A stretch of DNA of 64,000 nucleotides from Schistosoma mansoni (GCF_000237925.1 NW_017386109.1:62001-126000); one strand, 5' to 3'; shown: positions 48,401-58,689, counted from the first letter of the stretch. The notes: a model not told the origin generated them from the sequence alone. Numbers and translations are program-made.

Positions 48401-51400
48401 ATTGACTGTTCCTTGTTGTTGGATTGTGTCGGATTTTGGTGTGGAAATATATTGACGTTATAGTCAGGCTAATCTCGTGTTCTTGATCTGAGTTGTGTTG
48501 AAGTCCTGTAGAGTAGACACTGGGTGGGAATCTAGTGCAGATATTCGTCTAAGGTAAATTAACGTCCCACATACGTGTAAAAAGTGAAAGGACTATTATA
48601 ACAAGAAACCCTAGCGTTATAACTAGTAACCTACCTTTATAACATAGGTCTATGGTGAAATTGAACAAAAAAATGGAGATTGTGGACAGCCTTGACGGAC
48701 ACCACTTGAGGGTGAGAAAGTGGATGACAGTTCGCCATAGGCTCTGACTCGACTAGTAGTATTCGAATAAAGGGCCTTCACAAGGCCTATGTACTTCTAA
48801 GGTACACCTTTCAATGACAGACACTGCTACAAAACCTCTCAGTCTACAGAGTCAAATGATGATTTCAAGTCAAGAAAAACTATCATTGTCGGACACCGAT
48901 AAGCATGCCTGAGTTCTAAAATCTAACAAATGGTGAATATGTGGTCGATTCAGCCACGACCAGGTCTGAAGCCAACCTGGTTTTCTCGTGTTTACAGTCT
49001 TAGTTAGGCGCCTGATAATTATTGAGGCTAGTATTTTAGATGCTATGTTAGCCAAACTAATCCGTCTACGGTTATCATAGGATGATTTTGACCCCTTCTT
49101 ATATATTGGGACAATCAGTGATTGTGACCAGTCAGATAGGATTACGTCCAACTCCTAGATTTTAGCTAAAAAATTAGCAAACTTAATCGCTAAGACTGGA
49201 CCACCATACTTAAAGACCTCTGGAGCCAATCTATCTGGACCAGCAGCTCTTCCTCGTTTCAGACTAGCTATAGCTTTTTGAACTTCAATTAGAGTCGGGG
49301 AACCCACTTCAATGTTCCATTCAAACTGTCTGGGAATGATGGGTAACTTTAGAGTAGCTGAAGGCCAGCTGAACTGCTCCTTGAAGTGTTCCGCCCATCC
49401 TTCTAGACGTCTGGGCTGAGAGCAGATAAGAGTTTCGTCTTTTTCCGAGATTGTCTCACACTTGACTCCTTAATTCCTGTTTTTTATTAATCTTAAAAGC
49501 TGTCTGGTGTTACCTACAGCCACTGCCCTTTCCATCTCTTTTGCCTTCGTTGCCCACCACTGCTAACGATCGTTCCGTAGACTTTTGGTTAACCTAGATC
49601 TGATTTGTTTTGGCTTGCCATCGTGTTCAGAGCTTGGTGGGATGAGTTGACGAGAATCTATCAGTGCAATAGACTTAGGAGAAATCCATTGGTTTTTTTG
49701 TAACCCTTTGGTTCAAATCACTAATAGATGTCGCTGCTGTTTTCACAGCTGTTCGTATATCTTCCCAAGCAACATCTGGGTCAACGTCGTTTACAGAACT
49801 GTCTAAGTGTGAACTCAGTTGTTACTGGAACTTACTTTCGGCTTTCTCGTCCTCCAGTTCAATCCTAATGGGTCTTCTTAGTGTGATGAGATTGATGCAC
49901 GTATAATGAAAGCCAGAGCGGCTTATGCCAATCTGGGCCATCTTTGGCACCTTCGTGATGTTAGTCTGGCTGTAAAAGGTCGGATCTACAACGCGTCGGT
50001 GAGAGCAGTTTTGCTCTATGCTTGTGAAACCTGGCCTCTCCGAGTTGAAGATGTTAGACGTCTCTCTGTGTTCGATCATCGTTGTCTCCGAAGGATTGCT
50101 GACATTCAGTGGCAACACCATGTTAGTAATGCAGAGGTTCGGCATCGTGTGTTCGGGCTCCGAGACGATAATTCAATTGGTGTCACCATCTTGAAACACC
50201 GACTTCGGTGGCTTGGACATGTTTTACGAATGTCGTCCCAGAGAATTCCACGTCGTGCATTATTTGCCGACTCTGGGACTGGTTGGAAAAAGCGGAGAGG
50301 AGGTCAGTGTATGACATGGTGTCGTGGTATGAAAGAAAGCTGCAAAGGGCTAGCTTTTGTTGGTCCTTCACGACTCCCTGGCTGGGGTCCGAGAGATGGT
50401 GCAACACAGTGGCTAGAGACGTTATCAGATATGGCTCAGAATAGAAACCAGTGGCGATCCTGCTGTAACCTTCTTCTACTTTCTTCATAAAGAGTGGCTA
50501 TAACTTTCCTAACTGAGAGAGCTCTTCTGGTTGTACATTTCAGTTCCCCCCATCATTACTTTTCTCCTTTTCTTCTTTTCCTTCTTTTATATATACACAT
50601 CTTCTTCCTTCTCCTCCTATTCTCATTATTTTGTGTGGCGCATATGTATCCGGTGCCCTTTGTACCAATATATATGTGATTAAATAAATAAATTCTTAGT
50701 GTAGTTTTCCTGCGTCCAGTGAGGCGCAAGCAAATGCGTGCTCGTATTAGAGCATGATCAGATTCTAAACATGTATTCCAGTACTAGCGACAGTCTTCTG
50801 TCGAGCCTCTCCAACGATGACTGACAGCAATATGGTCTGTTTGAGTCCACCGTTGGTTTGGTGCAGGTGGTCGCCATTTTAGGTGATGTCTCTCCTTATG
50901 TTTAAAATTAGTGTTTGCTAAAAATAAACGATTGTCTGAGCATAGTTGCAACAGACGATCACCATTATCTGTTCGGTGAGCCGGGATACTAAAATACCCA
51001 CTTAAACGTCTTTCTGTTTGGTTTAAGCTACATACCTGGGCATTAAAGTCACCTGCAACGAGTACTATGTCTGAGCGTTTAGCTTTGTGAAGAAGTTCGG
51101 GGAGCTCTCTGTCAAAGTCATCTTTCACTTCATCCAGGCTGCAGTCAGTGGGAGTGTAGACAGAAACGACGAGTTTTTACGGAGCCATTTAGTCGAACAG
51201 CATATAGGCGACTGTTAACGGGGATCCACTCTAATAGTGTTTGTTCTGATCTCGTAATAAGTACTATACCTACACCTGCCAGACCACGAAAATCAGCTAT
51301 CGGGTCGCCAGATAAACGGAGGGTGTACCCCTTGGTATCCCCGTTTTGAAGAGGTGAGGTCAAGTGAATGACCACACTAGGATTCTGTATGCGTGTTTCG

Positions 51401-53817
51401 GAGACACAGCATACATCAACGGTACGAGACTATAAGGTTTTAGCCAAGGAGGCTTGCTGGCCAACTTGACATAGGGTGAGTACGTTGAAGGCTCCAATGT
51501 GTAGTTTGGAGCGAGGTTTCAGTAGACCTGGGACAGTGTTTCGTGCACTAGATTCGTTTGTCATGGTGACACTTAAGGAGGAAGTATGGAGTTGATAGTC
51601 GATGTAGGAGGAATAATAGGAATTGAAGCGGGAAATCTATTATGAATCCAGTGGTCTTGAGTACTGTTAGAGGTATGAGAATGGTTATCACTTCCCGGTT
51701 TCCCACACCCCCGGAAAGGGTTCTTGTGGAAGTACCTGAAAAGGAAATTGGATTAGAAGTGGTCTTAGTGACATGAGAGCGTGACCGCGGTACCCAAGGG
51801 AAAACTGCTAGTGGTCGGTCACACAAGACCTTTATATGAGTAATTTTCGTGTTAGCTTCGTACTTGTTGAGACCTTACTGCCGGAGACGGAAGTGTGTTT
51901 TTAGGGTCGACCTTTTCTAACCCCACCCTTCCTTGTGGGAAGGCAGCATCACTGTTATGCTGGTTATCCGAAGGAAGCACCTTGCTGTCGTCACACCCCT
52001 GTACAGTCAACACTACAACTTAGCCTTCGGACCTTGGGTTTGCTGCTTTTAGCCTTGCCGCTTTTCAACCGACCTGCCTGGCATGGTAGAACCTTGAGGA
52101 ACGATTGTTCCAGCCAGTATAGATCGACTGGTTCATCACAATAGGCAAGCCCGACCACCACCTTAAGGTATCAGTAACGGGCGGGCGATGCACATCTTAT
52201 TGTCACCAAAAACTAATACTAGCCACAGAACCATCTGTTCTGTTTGGGTTCTTGTGCAGCCTCTACGCCATATGACATACAGGTTACATATCTCAAACTA
52301 GAAGATAACGGCAGTTTAGAGACTGTCATTTCAACAAATTTTTCACATATCTTACGATAAAACGTTTCTGTAGAATTCGAAATTCTCAGTAAGAACTGTT
52401 GTACTTTTAAGGGTAGAGTTCCAAACGAAGTTATGAGAGCAGGATAAAGAACAGGACCTTACGTGATGAAGATCATTTAAAGCTACTCTGTTACCACAAG
52501 TGAAAATCATCTACCGAGTAACATCTATTTTTGATCGGCTCTTGAACTAGTGATACTGCATGGCTGACTAAACTGAAGTAGGTTGAATGGGACTTGAACC
52601 TGTGATCTTTTGGGTTGGAAGCTATGTGCTCAAACCAATAGTAAAAATGTCCCAAGAGATTAAATGGTTCAATACTAAAGTGTATGATTACGATAACCAA
52701 CTATTGTAATATCCATTCGGTTGTTGATTATTCAGGAGGGAAAAATTTAAGGAAATGGTGTTAACTCAAGTAACTAGAATATTATTACACTGAAAAAGTT
52801 AAGATATGAGACGATGGTTTTTGTTGTTGTTAACTATCTTTTAGGTAGTATCATAGAAATGGTTTTTTATTTAAATTTTTATAAAGTGTATTTGGCATAA
52901 ATACTCCTAACAAAATAGTTTTAACTGTCTCAGACTAAAAAAAGACAAACTGTAGGTGCATAACCATTTCTAATTTCATGAACAGATTAGAGAATCAAGA
53001 AATCTTAAGAAATAAATTGGTTCTTTGATGAAAAACTAGAAATAGAAGATATAGGATATAGGACTAGTCCATAAAACTATTGAATATTTTTCTCAGCCCT
53101 GCGTGGAAGTACAGACGTTCTGAACGAAGAAAAAGGTAGTTGAAGGCCATAGATACATAGATCAAACTTGGTCAGAATGGAGCAAATATACTATCCCTTC
53201 CTTCTTTAGATCATGAAAAATTCATTACTAGTTCGTTAAGTTCCCCTCTTCATTTATATTTTCCTTTGATTTAATGTTTTTTGAACTTTGTTGATCCTCT
53301 TTTTAAGCTGTCGGGAACAGTGGTGACGTGAACTTACATACTTTCCTATGTTTGTAACATTTATGGTTTGTTAAATAATCTAATTACTCTTCAATTGCCA
53401 TTACATACTCCAGATAATTAATATGAAGTAACTGAACGAAGTGTACTACTGTTAGTGATAAAGAGCATAGAAGAAATTTAAACTGGTCTTCACTAAGGTT
53501 TGTATAAAAACCACTTCAATGATTAGTGTTTAGATGTCATGAATGAAATATTAGCGTTTCATAGACATACCATGAATATCACGCCACTTCTCTTCACCTT
53601 GCAAATCTTCAACATTTAAGATCTCACAATCGCTTTCGGCAGACTCGTCATTATTAGTGTTATTATCATCATCATCTTCAATAGATATAACACTGCTTGA
53701 AAGTTTTTCATTTGAAATATTGTCATGAGAATTCTGCGAATCATTTTCATCATCTGAACTAAGGACAACTATTTCTGAATTGTCTATGCTGATTGACGGC
53801 TCTTTTTTAGTGTCCAT
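36119..53817 (-). CDS. SIRT1: SIRT1-type NAD-dependent protein deacetylase (sirtuin)
   Basis: NAD-dependent lysine deacetylase, class I sirtuin, expected mainly in the nucleus. Six coding exons on the - strand: 53817-53571, 46393-45996, 44502-44355, 41667-41221, 38958-38497 and 36465-36119. All phases match; 682 residues plus TAA. Landmarks: SIRT1-specific N-terminal block (about 83-140), Rossmann motif VITGAGISVSCGIPDFRS (159-176), YTQNIDTLEQ (244-253), catalytic His264 in QCHG, zinc Cys272/275/296/299 (same spacing as human), DIVFFGE, VIGSSLKVRP, INRE, and the C-terminal ESA-like block IYPNQYVFPGAEIY. Two long acidic or low-complexity insertions (about 300-366 and 455-566) are absent from vertebrate SIRT1. 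The start ATG is preceded by TTTTTTCAG, so an upstream 5' UTR exon or spliced leader is likely. Confidence 0.95.
36466..38496. other. SIRT1 intron 5
   Basis: AT-rich. 36580-36830 and 37900-38010 show faint tRNA-like repeat features (TTCGAAACTC-like B-box relics, 'GGCCTAAAGGTAAC') but are too degraded to classify. No coding signal. Confidence 0.55.
38497..38958 (-). CDS. SIRT1: SIRT1 coding exon 5 (end of catalytic core, acidic linker)
   Basis: Acceptor TCAACATAG, donor CCAC|GTTAGT; phase 1 to 1. AVPRQVPQILINREPLS, then FDVELLGDCDVIVSELCHRL complete the Rossmann fold. About 110 Ser/Asp/Glu-rich residues follow, with VIEVSEDEED near the end. Reading past the donor meets a stop at once, so splicing to exon 6 is required for the ESA block. 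Confidence 0.92.
39725..40313. repeat. Long inverted repeat, about 145-bp arms with 300-bp spacer
   Basis: Left arm about 39725-39864 and right arm about 40165-40313 are reverse complements over most of their length: AATAAAGACAGAACAAATAT, ATATATCGTGGTTTCTCATC, TTACAACCAAATATG, AATAGTGTGGAACAATTGAC. The right arm has an additional short stretch of about 8 bases. The spacer includes a TA run. Could be a fold-back or MITE-like DNA element, or two opposed copies of one repeat; I found no clear target-site duplication. Confidence 0.85.
40382..40971 (+). other. Unidentified + strand gene-like cassette with small symmetric exons
   Basis: Three stretches bounded by good splice signals. 40382 (or 40384)-40659 has an acceptor and donor AAAG|GTATTT and contains an ATG at 40444 opening MERLEKFASTVSSPIQ. 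40790-40855 is 66 bases (TTCAG acceptor, GAAG|GTTACA). 40927-40971 is 45 bases (TTTTCAG acceptor, T|GTAAGA). The last two join in one frame to MSSDDGQSYTMLTTGVNILP, then EGEEDDMTKSEREVIQ. Exons with lengths in multiples of three recall schistosome micro-exon genes. However, the frame of the first stretch does not lead into the second, so a broken or partial gene is possible. Without splicing, the 40444 frame runs 105 codons and ends in a hydrophobic segment. Confidence 0.4.
41221..41667 (-). CDS. SIRT1: SIRT1 coding exon 4 (zinc module with long insertion)
   Basis: Acceptor TTATTAG, donor CCTA|GTAAGT; phase 1 to 1. CTNC and CTNC form the zinc site. About 65 residues of Asp/Glu/Ser/Asn-rich sequence ending in a basic cluster (KVKSKRTNKSRRR) then intervene before LKPDIVFFGE. 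In human SIRT1 the same gap is about 13 residues. The conserved VIGSSLKVRPVSHIP ends the exon. Confidence 0.93.
42101..42224 (+). mobile_element. 124-bp RTE-type LINE 3' tail
   Basis: CCTGCTTCAGTTTGGGCACC through GTGTGGCGCATATATATC and CCAATATTTATGTGTTTAAA to an (AAAT)n tail. Perfect 10-bp target-site duplication ATGCTTGATG at 42091-42100 and 42225-42234. An extremely 5'-truncated insertion of the same tail family as 1191-1932, 49885-50692 and 56214-56363. Confidence 0.9.
43390..43845 (-). mobile_element. tRNA-like/hammerhead repeat, longer than one unit (second subfamily)
   Basis: On the - strand, from about 43600: GCCGGCTCAGTGGTCTAGAG, B box GGTTCGAATCT, hammerhead (43522-43463), then GAAGCTAGACT-type linker complement and the tail AAATCTCCACAAAACCCC. 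The tail motif GGGGTTTTGCGGAGATTTTA appears again at about 43790, roughly 400 bases away, so the copy spans more than one unit. Best preserved member of this subfamily in the window. Confidence 0.8.
43463..43522 (-). ncRNA. Hammerhead ribozyme with intact core (second subfamily)
   Basis: - strand: 5' arm GGATGAGAACTG, core CUGAGGA (43510-43504), stem II GUCC/GGAC with a 7-base loop, GAAAC (43488-43484), short GC-rich stem III, GUC and 3' arm CAGTGCTCCCAG. Predicted cleavage between 43476 and 43475. Stem I pairs CAGT/ACTG and CTC/GAG. All core bases present, so possibly active. Confidence 0.82.
44355..44502 (-). CDS. SIRT1: SIRT1 coding exon 3 (catalytic histidine)
   Basis: Acceptor CTTTAG, donor CATG|GTGTGT; phase 0 in, 1 out. 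ELFPGQFSPSITHRMIALLE, then LLRNYTQNIDTLEQAAGI and LIQCHG with the catalytic His. Confidence 0.95.
44503..45995. other. SIRT1 intron 2
   Basis: AT-rich. 45440-45560 reads on the - strand as a short run of GGTTAGTAATTAGAG/TTAG-like words, but I cannot assign it. No coding signal. Confidence 0.6.
45996..46393 (-). CDS. SIRT1: SIRT1 coding exon 2 (N-terminal domain and Rossmann start)
   Basis: Acceptor CATCAG, donor AAG|GTATGG; phase 1 in, 0 out. Encodes the helical SIRT1 entry domain, the basic stretch PRRRLRRINS, the NAD-binding GAGISVSCGIPDFRSRDGIY and PQAMFDMSYFKRNPIPFFKF, all close to vertebrate SIRT1. Confidence 0.95.
47290..52170 (-). mobile_element. Near full-length, decayed RTE-type LINE (SR/Perere kind), split by a nested insertion
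   Basis: Read on the - strand. A 5' leader (from about 52170, GGTGGTGGTCGGGCTTGCC) precedes the APE-type endonuclease region from about 51560 (GAFNVLTLC; later TSPLQNGDTKGYTL, VAGDFNAQV, and SDHALIRARICLRL next to the break). After the nested insert come the linker domain (RIELEDEKAESKFQ), the RT region (SDWSQSLIVPIYKKGS, ISLANIASKILASIIIRRL, with YADD-region sequence near 48200), and the C-terminal domain (YDYETWSLRVEHTRKL, FDHRCLRIIARICWDH, SRFRLLGWGPRDY). The 3' UTR ends near 47290 in CTGACTGACTGATGTGCTTC. Minus the nested copy it is about 4.1 kb, close to full length for RTE elements, but carries many stops and frameshifts, so it is inactive and fairly old. Confidence 0.9.
49885..50692 (+). 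mobile_element. 5'-truncated RTE-type LINE nested in the older RTE
   Basis: 808-bp insertion flanked by a perfect 10-bp target-site duplication TTCTTAGTGT (49875-49884 and 50693-50702). The frame from the left edge is open to a TAA at 50488-50490: DEIDARIMKARAAYANLGHL, then [54 protein letters not shown] and [17 protein letters not shown]. This is the C-terminal domain of an RTE reverse transcriptase. The 3' UTR and (AAAT)n tail match the fragment at 1191-1932. No stop codon in about 195 codons suggests it is clearly younger than its host element. Confidence 0.93.
53571..53817 (-). CDS. SIRT1: SIRT1 coding exon 1 (acidic N-terminus)
   Basis: ATG at 53817-53815; donor G|GTATGT after 53571 (phase 1). 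82 codons rich in Ser, Asp, Glu and Asn, ending WRDIHG at the splice. Hydrophobic-then-acidic motifs EIVVLSSDDE and SVISIEDDDD look like SUMO-interacting motifs. The join to exon 2 (DIHG|PFKRL) recreates the conserved G-P-F start of the SIRT1 N-terminal domain. Confidence 0.85.
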
Positions 53818-55796
53818 TGGATAAAGCTGAAAAAATGTAGAGAAGTTTTTCAGTCAAACTTCGAAAAAACAACAAACGAAACTTCTGTAATTGTACGATA
53901 AAATGGTACAACAATGTAATATATGCCAGATTAATTATTAGTCCTGATATTAACAGCTGAAATTTTTACTTTCAATACAAAAATTTTGACTTGGATTTTT
54001 AACACCGGTAGACAGGCAAAAAATATAGGATATACTACAGATCAGTTACACCCCAGATTGCAGAACACAAAATACCAAGAAGAACTCGACAGGCGTAAAA
54101 GCAAAATTTAAATTATTAAGACCAACAGTGGTGGGGATGATGAAAAATAAGAGGTAGCTTGAAGAATCAATGGAGTCAAAGAATAAGAAATATGAAGCAA
54201 CGCCATTCAAAGCTAAAAAGCGGAACGAAAAATGAACACAGCTTCATCACTTCAACCGTAAATAACAACTATCTCGCAAATCCGTACTTGGAAGATTGAA
54301 CTTTCCAATACGATTTAGCTTATTATTTAATAACTTCACATACCAGAGTCCTTCTGATGCAACCACTTGGTCTTGTTTTAACATACTTCTATGTTAGACA
54401 GTGTATTGTTGTAGTTATTGGCAACTATGTGTGTGATGTGTCCTGAATACCATACAGACCAACTTACCACCTTTACTTCATACTCTGAGATGGAAATCGT
54501 AGTTCAAACGACGTGTTTGGATCCCATGTACAAACGGAAGACACGTCTCGCTAGCCATAAATCAAAAGTGTTACTCCTCAACTTTACTTAAAAGCACTTG
54601 ATCAATGAAGTGAACATCCGTAACTTGCCAAGAGGATTTTGTGATGATTCAATAGGGTCATTTTACGCTACTGTAAATGTGGGTTTATACGTGAGTTTGG
54701 AAGTAGAATTTGCACTCGCCAATAGGATCGCAGTAGAAAGTCATTTACCAACTACACAAATAAACGATAGCACTATAAATCCGTCAAGACTTGGCACAAA
54801 TATTCATCAGCCTACTTTGACACATCACACTATCACAGAGGAACGAAACCAACAAAATGCATGGGAGATGAATCGAATAGTACTGTCAATGATTATGGAA
54901 AGAATAAAACATGATTTCTGAGAAGGAATGAAACAGAGGAACGTAACGTGTGGTGTTGAAATTTGAAACTGATAGGAAGAAGAGAAAGAATGAATAGATT
55001 TTCACCGATACGAACAAATTTTAGCCACGTCAACTGACGTCTCCAACCAGGAGGTTCTCAATCAATGGTCTCATGGACTAATGTTATGTCCTAATTTTAC
55101 TGCCGCTAGCTTTCTTGTAATCTAGTTAGATACCGAAATGCCTAAGGGCCTCGAATCTAATGATGCTTGGGGATACATAATACACCTCTCAGCCAATGAT
55201 TTACAACCTCATCAAACAATTAACCATATTGCATGGTACGTCTAACCTCATGACAGCTCACTCGGTTGTTCTACAATACGCAACCAGTGCTTCGAAGATA
55301 CGTATAGTCAGAAACTGGCAGCCTACACATTTGCTTTCACAGACTATGTCCCATAAACATAGAGCAATACATAGAGGACGAGTGTGCAACATACTCACCC
55401 CCTGGTTGACAGACATAACTAATTCCCAAGCGACACAAGTTGGTAAGAACAAAGAAAAGTTATTGAACCTGTCTCAAGACTTTGTTTGCTATCAACTTAT
55501 CGAGGTTTATACTCAACAGGAAAAGTGAGGGAGTTAACGTGCACAACAGTTTTGCTGCCTATGGTCAGTCTAGATGCTGATGAAGATCAGTTTTGAATTT
55601 AAGTATTACAGTGATAAACACACCCTAAACATCCTTACATTGTTACTCAAAAGATTCCAAGGCTACATTCTGTCACCATCTTCATTAAACAGGACTGTAA
55701 CCCGGGAAAGTAGTAGGTAGGTCTCAGAAAGTAGACAGGAAAAGTGTGTATATATAATAGAGTTAAGTGAAAATATAGGACAAATATCCTTACAGA

Positions 55797-55959
55797 ATGA
55801 CACCTCGTATTACTGACTCGGCCAACAGTTTTTTACAAGTTTTAACGCGACCAAGCTTTTTAATAAGAGGATTTAGGAAGATTTACATACTTTTAGCGAA
55901 GCTTTCAAAGACAAATACTACCACAAGACCCTTTGCTTGGAGTCATGCGGAGCTTCTAG
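55797..55959 (+). CDS. Candidate first exon of an unknown gene
   Basis: ATG at 55797 opens MTPRITDSANSFLQVLTR and continues with basic/hydrophobic FLIRGFRKIYILLAKLSK, then TTTRPFAWSHAELL, up to a good donor CTAG|GTAAAG after 55959 (phase 1). Without splicing it stops at 56025-56027. The N-terminus has Arg/Lys and few acidic residues, which would suit a mitochondrial presequence, but no partner exon was found in the remaining 8 kb and no family was recognised. It is about 2 kb upstream of SIRT1 and divergent from it. Confidence 0.25.
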
Positions 55960-56213
55960 GTAAAGGAATATTATTAGAGTCATATATTGGTGTCTTATAC
56001 ATGAAACCTGGCGCTAACAGTGAATAAATAAACTCGCAATTTTGTGGATTACTAGTTACATTGTAGTCTTAGTTTCGAAATCATAGGCCTAGTTTAAACA
56101 CTGAAATCAAAACCACTAATGCTGATTCCGATATTTGCACTTGATTGATTGGATTTATTTTCTGTTGCTTTTAATACCTATATCATCTAGATATGCGGTT
56201 TTCCGTTTATCTA

Positions 56214-56363
56214 TTTATTTTATTTTATTTAAACACATAAATATTGGTACAAGGAAGCACCAGATAAATATGTGCCTCACAAATCTCATTTGATTTGTGT
56301 GAGGGCTGTGATATTGCCCAGGTGCCCAAACTGAAGCAGGTGGTTTTCTTAGGGGGCCACACC
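56214..56363 (-). mobile_element. 150-bp RTE-type LINE 3' tail
   Basis: - strand: CCTGCTTCAGTTTGGGCACC to CCAATATTTATGTGTTTAAA and an (AAATA)-type tail. Perfect 11-bp target-site duplication CCGTTTATCTA at 56203-56213 and 56364-56374. Closely similar to 42101-42224. Confidence 0.9.
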
Positions 56364-56830
56364 CCGTTTATCTAAGCACAACAAAGTTTGTGTCTAAATG
56401 ACAAGCTGGAGATTCTTTGTTAGCTAAAATTCAACGCAATTATTTTAGTGCATGTAAATTAATGCTTCCTCATTGGTGAAGATCATATAACAGTTTTCAA
56501 TCAAATATTTGTTTATTTACCACATCCAAAACTGATTGCAAGTGTATCTATAAAAAGACTGCGGTAAAGTGATATGCTTAAGGGTAATTTCTTAGGAACA
56601 TTAGTTTGTTCTAAGTAAATAGTCTGAAAGTTGAAGAACTAACTGGCTAGTCTGGACATTCAACCATACTACCTGTCAGCTAGTCTTGAGAAACAAATCA
56701 AGGTTACGAGATTATCTCGATGTAACTCGTAATTCCTACAGCATAACAATAAACCTTAATTTTCCTTGAGCATCAACCCCAGTCGAATCTAAGCAGTTTG
56801 GTGGTACAGTTAAAAAAAGCCTACCTAACT

Positions 56831-56905
56831 ATTTTATTTATTTAGACACATAAATATTGGTACGAAGGGGGGGGCACCAGATATATATGCGCCACACATT
56901 TGTTA
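56831..56905 (-). mobile_element. Very short RTE-type LINE 3' tail
   Basis: - strand: GTGTGGCGCATATATATCTG, a run of C, CCAATATTTATGTGTCTAAA and an AT-rich tail. Same 3' end family as the copies above; duplication not clear. Confidence 0.75.
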
Positions 56906-58689
56906 AAAACGAATCCCTTGTCTCTTTCCATCACATTGTGTTTCCGCCTCCCCACATTTTTCAATAGATTCAATTACACTAGTTGTGAAACTGAATACTA
57001 TTGGTAAAGTTAATAAGATAGTATGCCTACAGCCTCACAGCTCTTCGTCACCTATTGTTAAACGTTCTAACTACCTCGAATTTCATGTAGTTGACACCAT
57101 GTGATAACTGCTGTCTGAATCGCTACATTCCACGTTCTGATGTTGTAGAATCCTGAAGAAATAAGTCATGAACTCAGTATAATTTCAAGGTTCGGTTACT
57201 GCTTAGAGGTCAAATGTTGTTCGGGTCATATAGACTACTTGCAACAGTAACATGACACTTGTCTATGAAATGTTACTATATACTCTTAATTAGTCTACGT
57301 CATCCATCCCTTTAGTATTTCCCATTATGCTTAATTCTCTTCATCAATGTTATCATGGTTTTGACACGTGCCTCTCCACTTTTCGACTTCTCCCCACTCT
57401 ACTGTGAAGTAATGTAGTCTAGACTGTCATACATTTGTAACAGATACCCTACACCGACTAGGCAACCAAGTTTCATCGACTGGATCTTAGTTGGAAGAAG
57501 ATTTCGTCGAAATCCAATGGAACCTAACTTCTAGAGTAACTCTGGTTAATTCTTTGCGCTGCAAAAAATGTGAGGACTACTCTATTTGTAATAGTGGTCA
57601 ACCAACTACAATGAACGTTAGGAGTTAGTAAACTTTGAAGCAGTAACATAGATCAAAATTGTCCCACCCACTTTGGCCGCCAAATATTACTATAAATGCG
57701 AGACAAACAGTCAGGACGCATGATATTGTGTAATGCTAAGCTTTCTTTTAAAGGTTCATTTATTATTCATTTTCTTTCCCCATCCAATCACGTAAAACTC
57801 TCATCTTTATCTTAAGAGTGAATTTATCCAGCCAAGTCAGTACATCTTAAATCTCTTTGAAACACATGAAACATGTACACATCCTAAGTAGTTTCAAAAG
57901 ACGGTTTAGCGTATTGGCGACGGATCTATTTTACATAACACAACATATAGAAACAAACTGCATCTGTTAACAATGGTCTCCCATAGATTTCAAGATTTTG
58001 GCAAACAATTACTATTAGGCACTTATAGTTTACGGTCGTCGTATTTCATGGGATGGTCTGGAAAGTTGTGTTAACCTTCATTTTATCAGTACACATGTTT
58101 CACTTAGTTTGCCTTAACATGCAGATCTCAGATGTAGTTTTCTGTTTTTCCATAAAAATGGCAGTGGCTGTATAACTAGCAAATCAAAATACGATGTTGA
58201 CGTACCGCGATTGACAAAATGTTGCGCGTACATTCATCAGTCGGCAGTACAAAAAATAGAGTTCGATTTTAGTATAGTGGTAAATATATTCCTACAACGA
58301 ACGGTTTTTAGATCCTCAACATTTATACTGACTCTATTAGTTTTGGTGGACACACTCCTGAGAGGAGAAGCTCAGTCAAACACTCGGATCGGATTATGTT
58401 TGGTAACGCTCTTCTTCGCATCTCTTACAACTTGTCAGTTTGTGTTGGATATACTTTGATGCACCAACTGTCATTTAATTGTGTCTTCCAATCCTTCGAC
58501 TTTTAACTTCTGGTTTGATTGGCTTTGAGGTCCTTGAATAAAAAACGTTTCGGACAACAGCGTTGATAAACAATGATGATCTATAACATCTTCATTGGTG
58601 AGCATAGATGTGGTATGGCACACTAAATGATATGATGTCAGTCTCTTCCGTGTTATAATGTTTTCAGTCTTCAGTAATAAGGATAGTAG

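Larger units (their letters stand above)
46394..53570. other. SIRT1 intron 1, filled by nested RTE LINEs
   Basis: 7.2-kb intron. About 47290-52170 is an RTE LINE on the SIRT1 strand, interrupted by a second RTE (49885-50692) on the other strand. 52500-52650 has a tRNA-like relic (B box GGTTCAAGTCC on the - strand). The flanks are AT-rich without further features. Confidence 0.8.
53830..58689. other. Upstream flank of SIRT1
   Basis: Presumed SIRT1 promoter and 5' UTR lie at the left end, but I see no TATA box or other motif worth naming. Contains three weak + strand open frames (54598-54921, 55196-55528, 55797-56027) and two LINE tails (56214-56363, 56831-56905). The rest is unassigned. Confidence 0.5.

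Noticed and set aside
50183-50488. Minus-strand frame of 101 codons inside the nested RTE
   Set aside because: Antisense to the open RT C-terminal frame; no homology of its own.
58211-58459. 82-codon + strand frame with two hydrophobic stretches
   Set aside because: No homology, no splice context, next to a LINE 3' region; may be chance. Kept out of the gene list.
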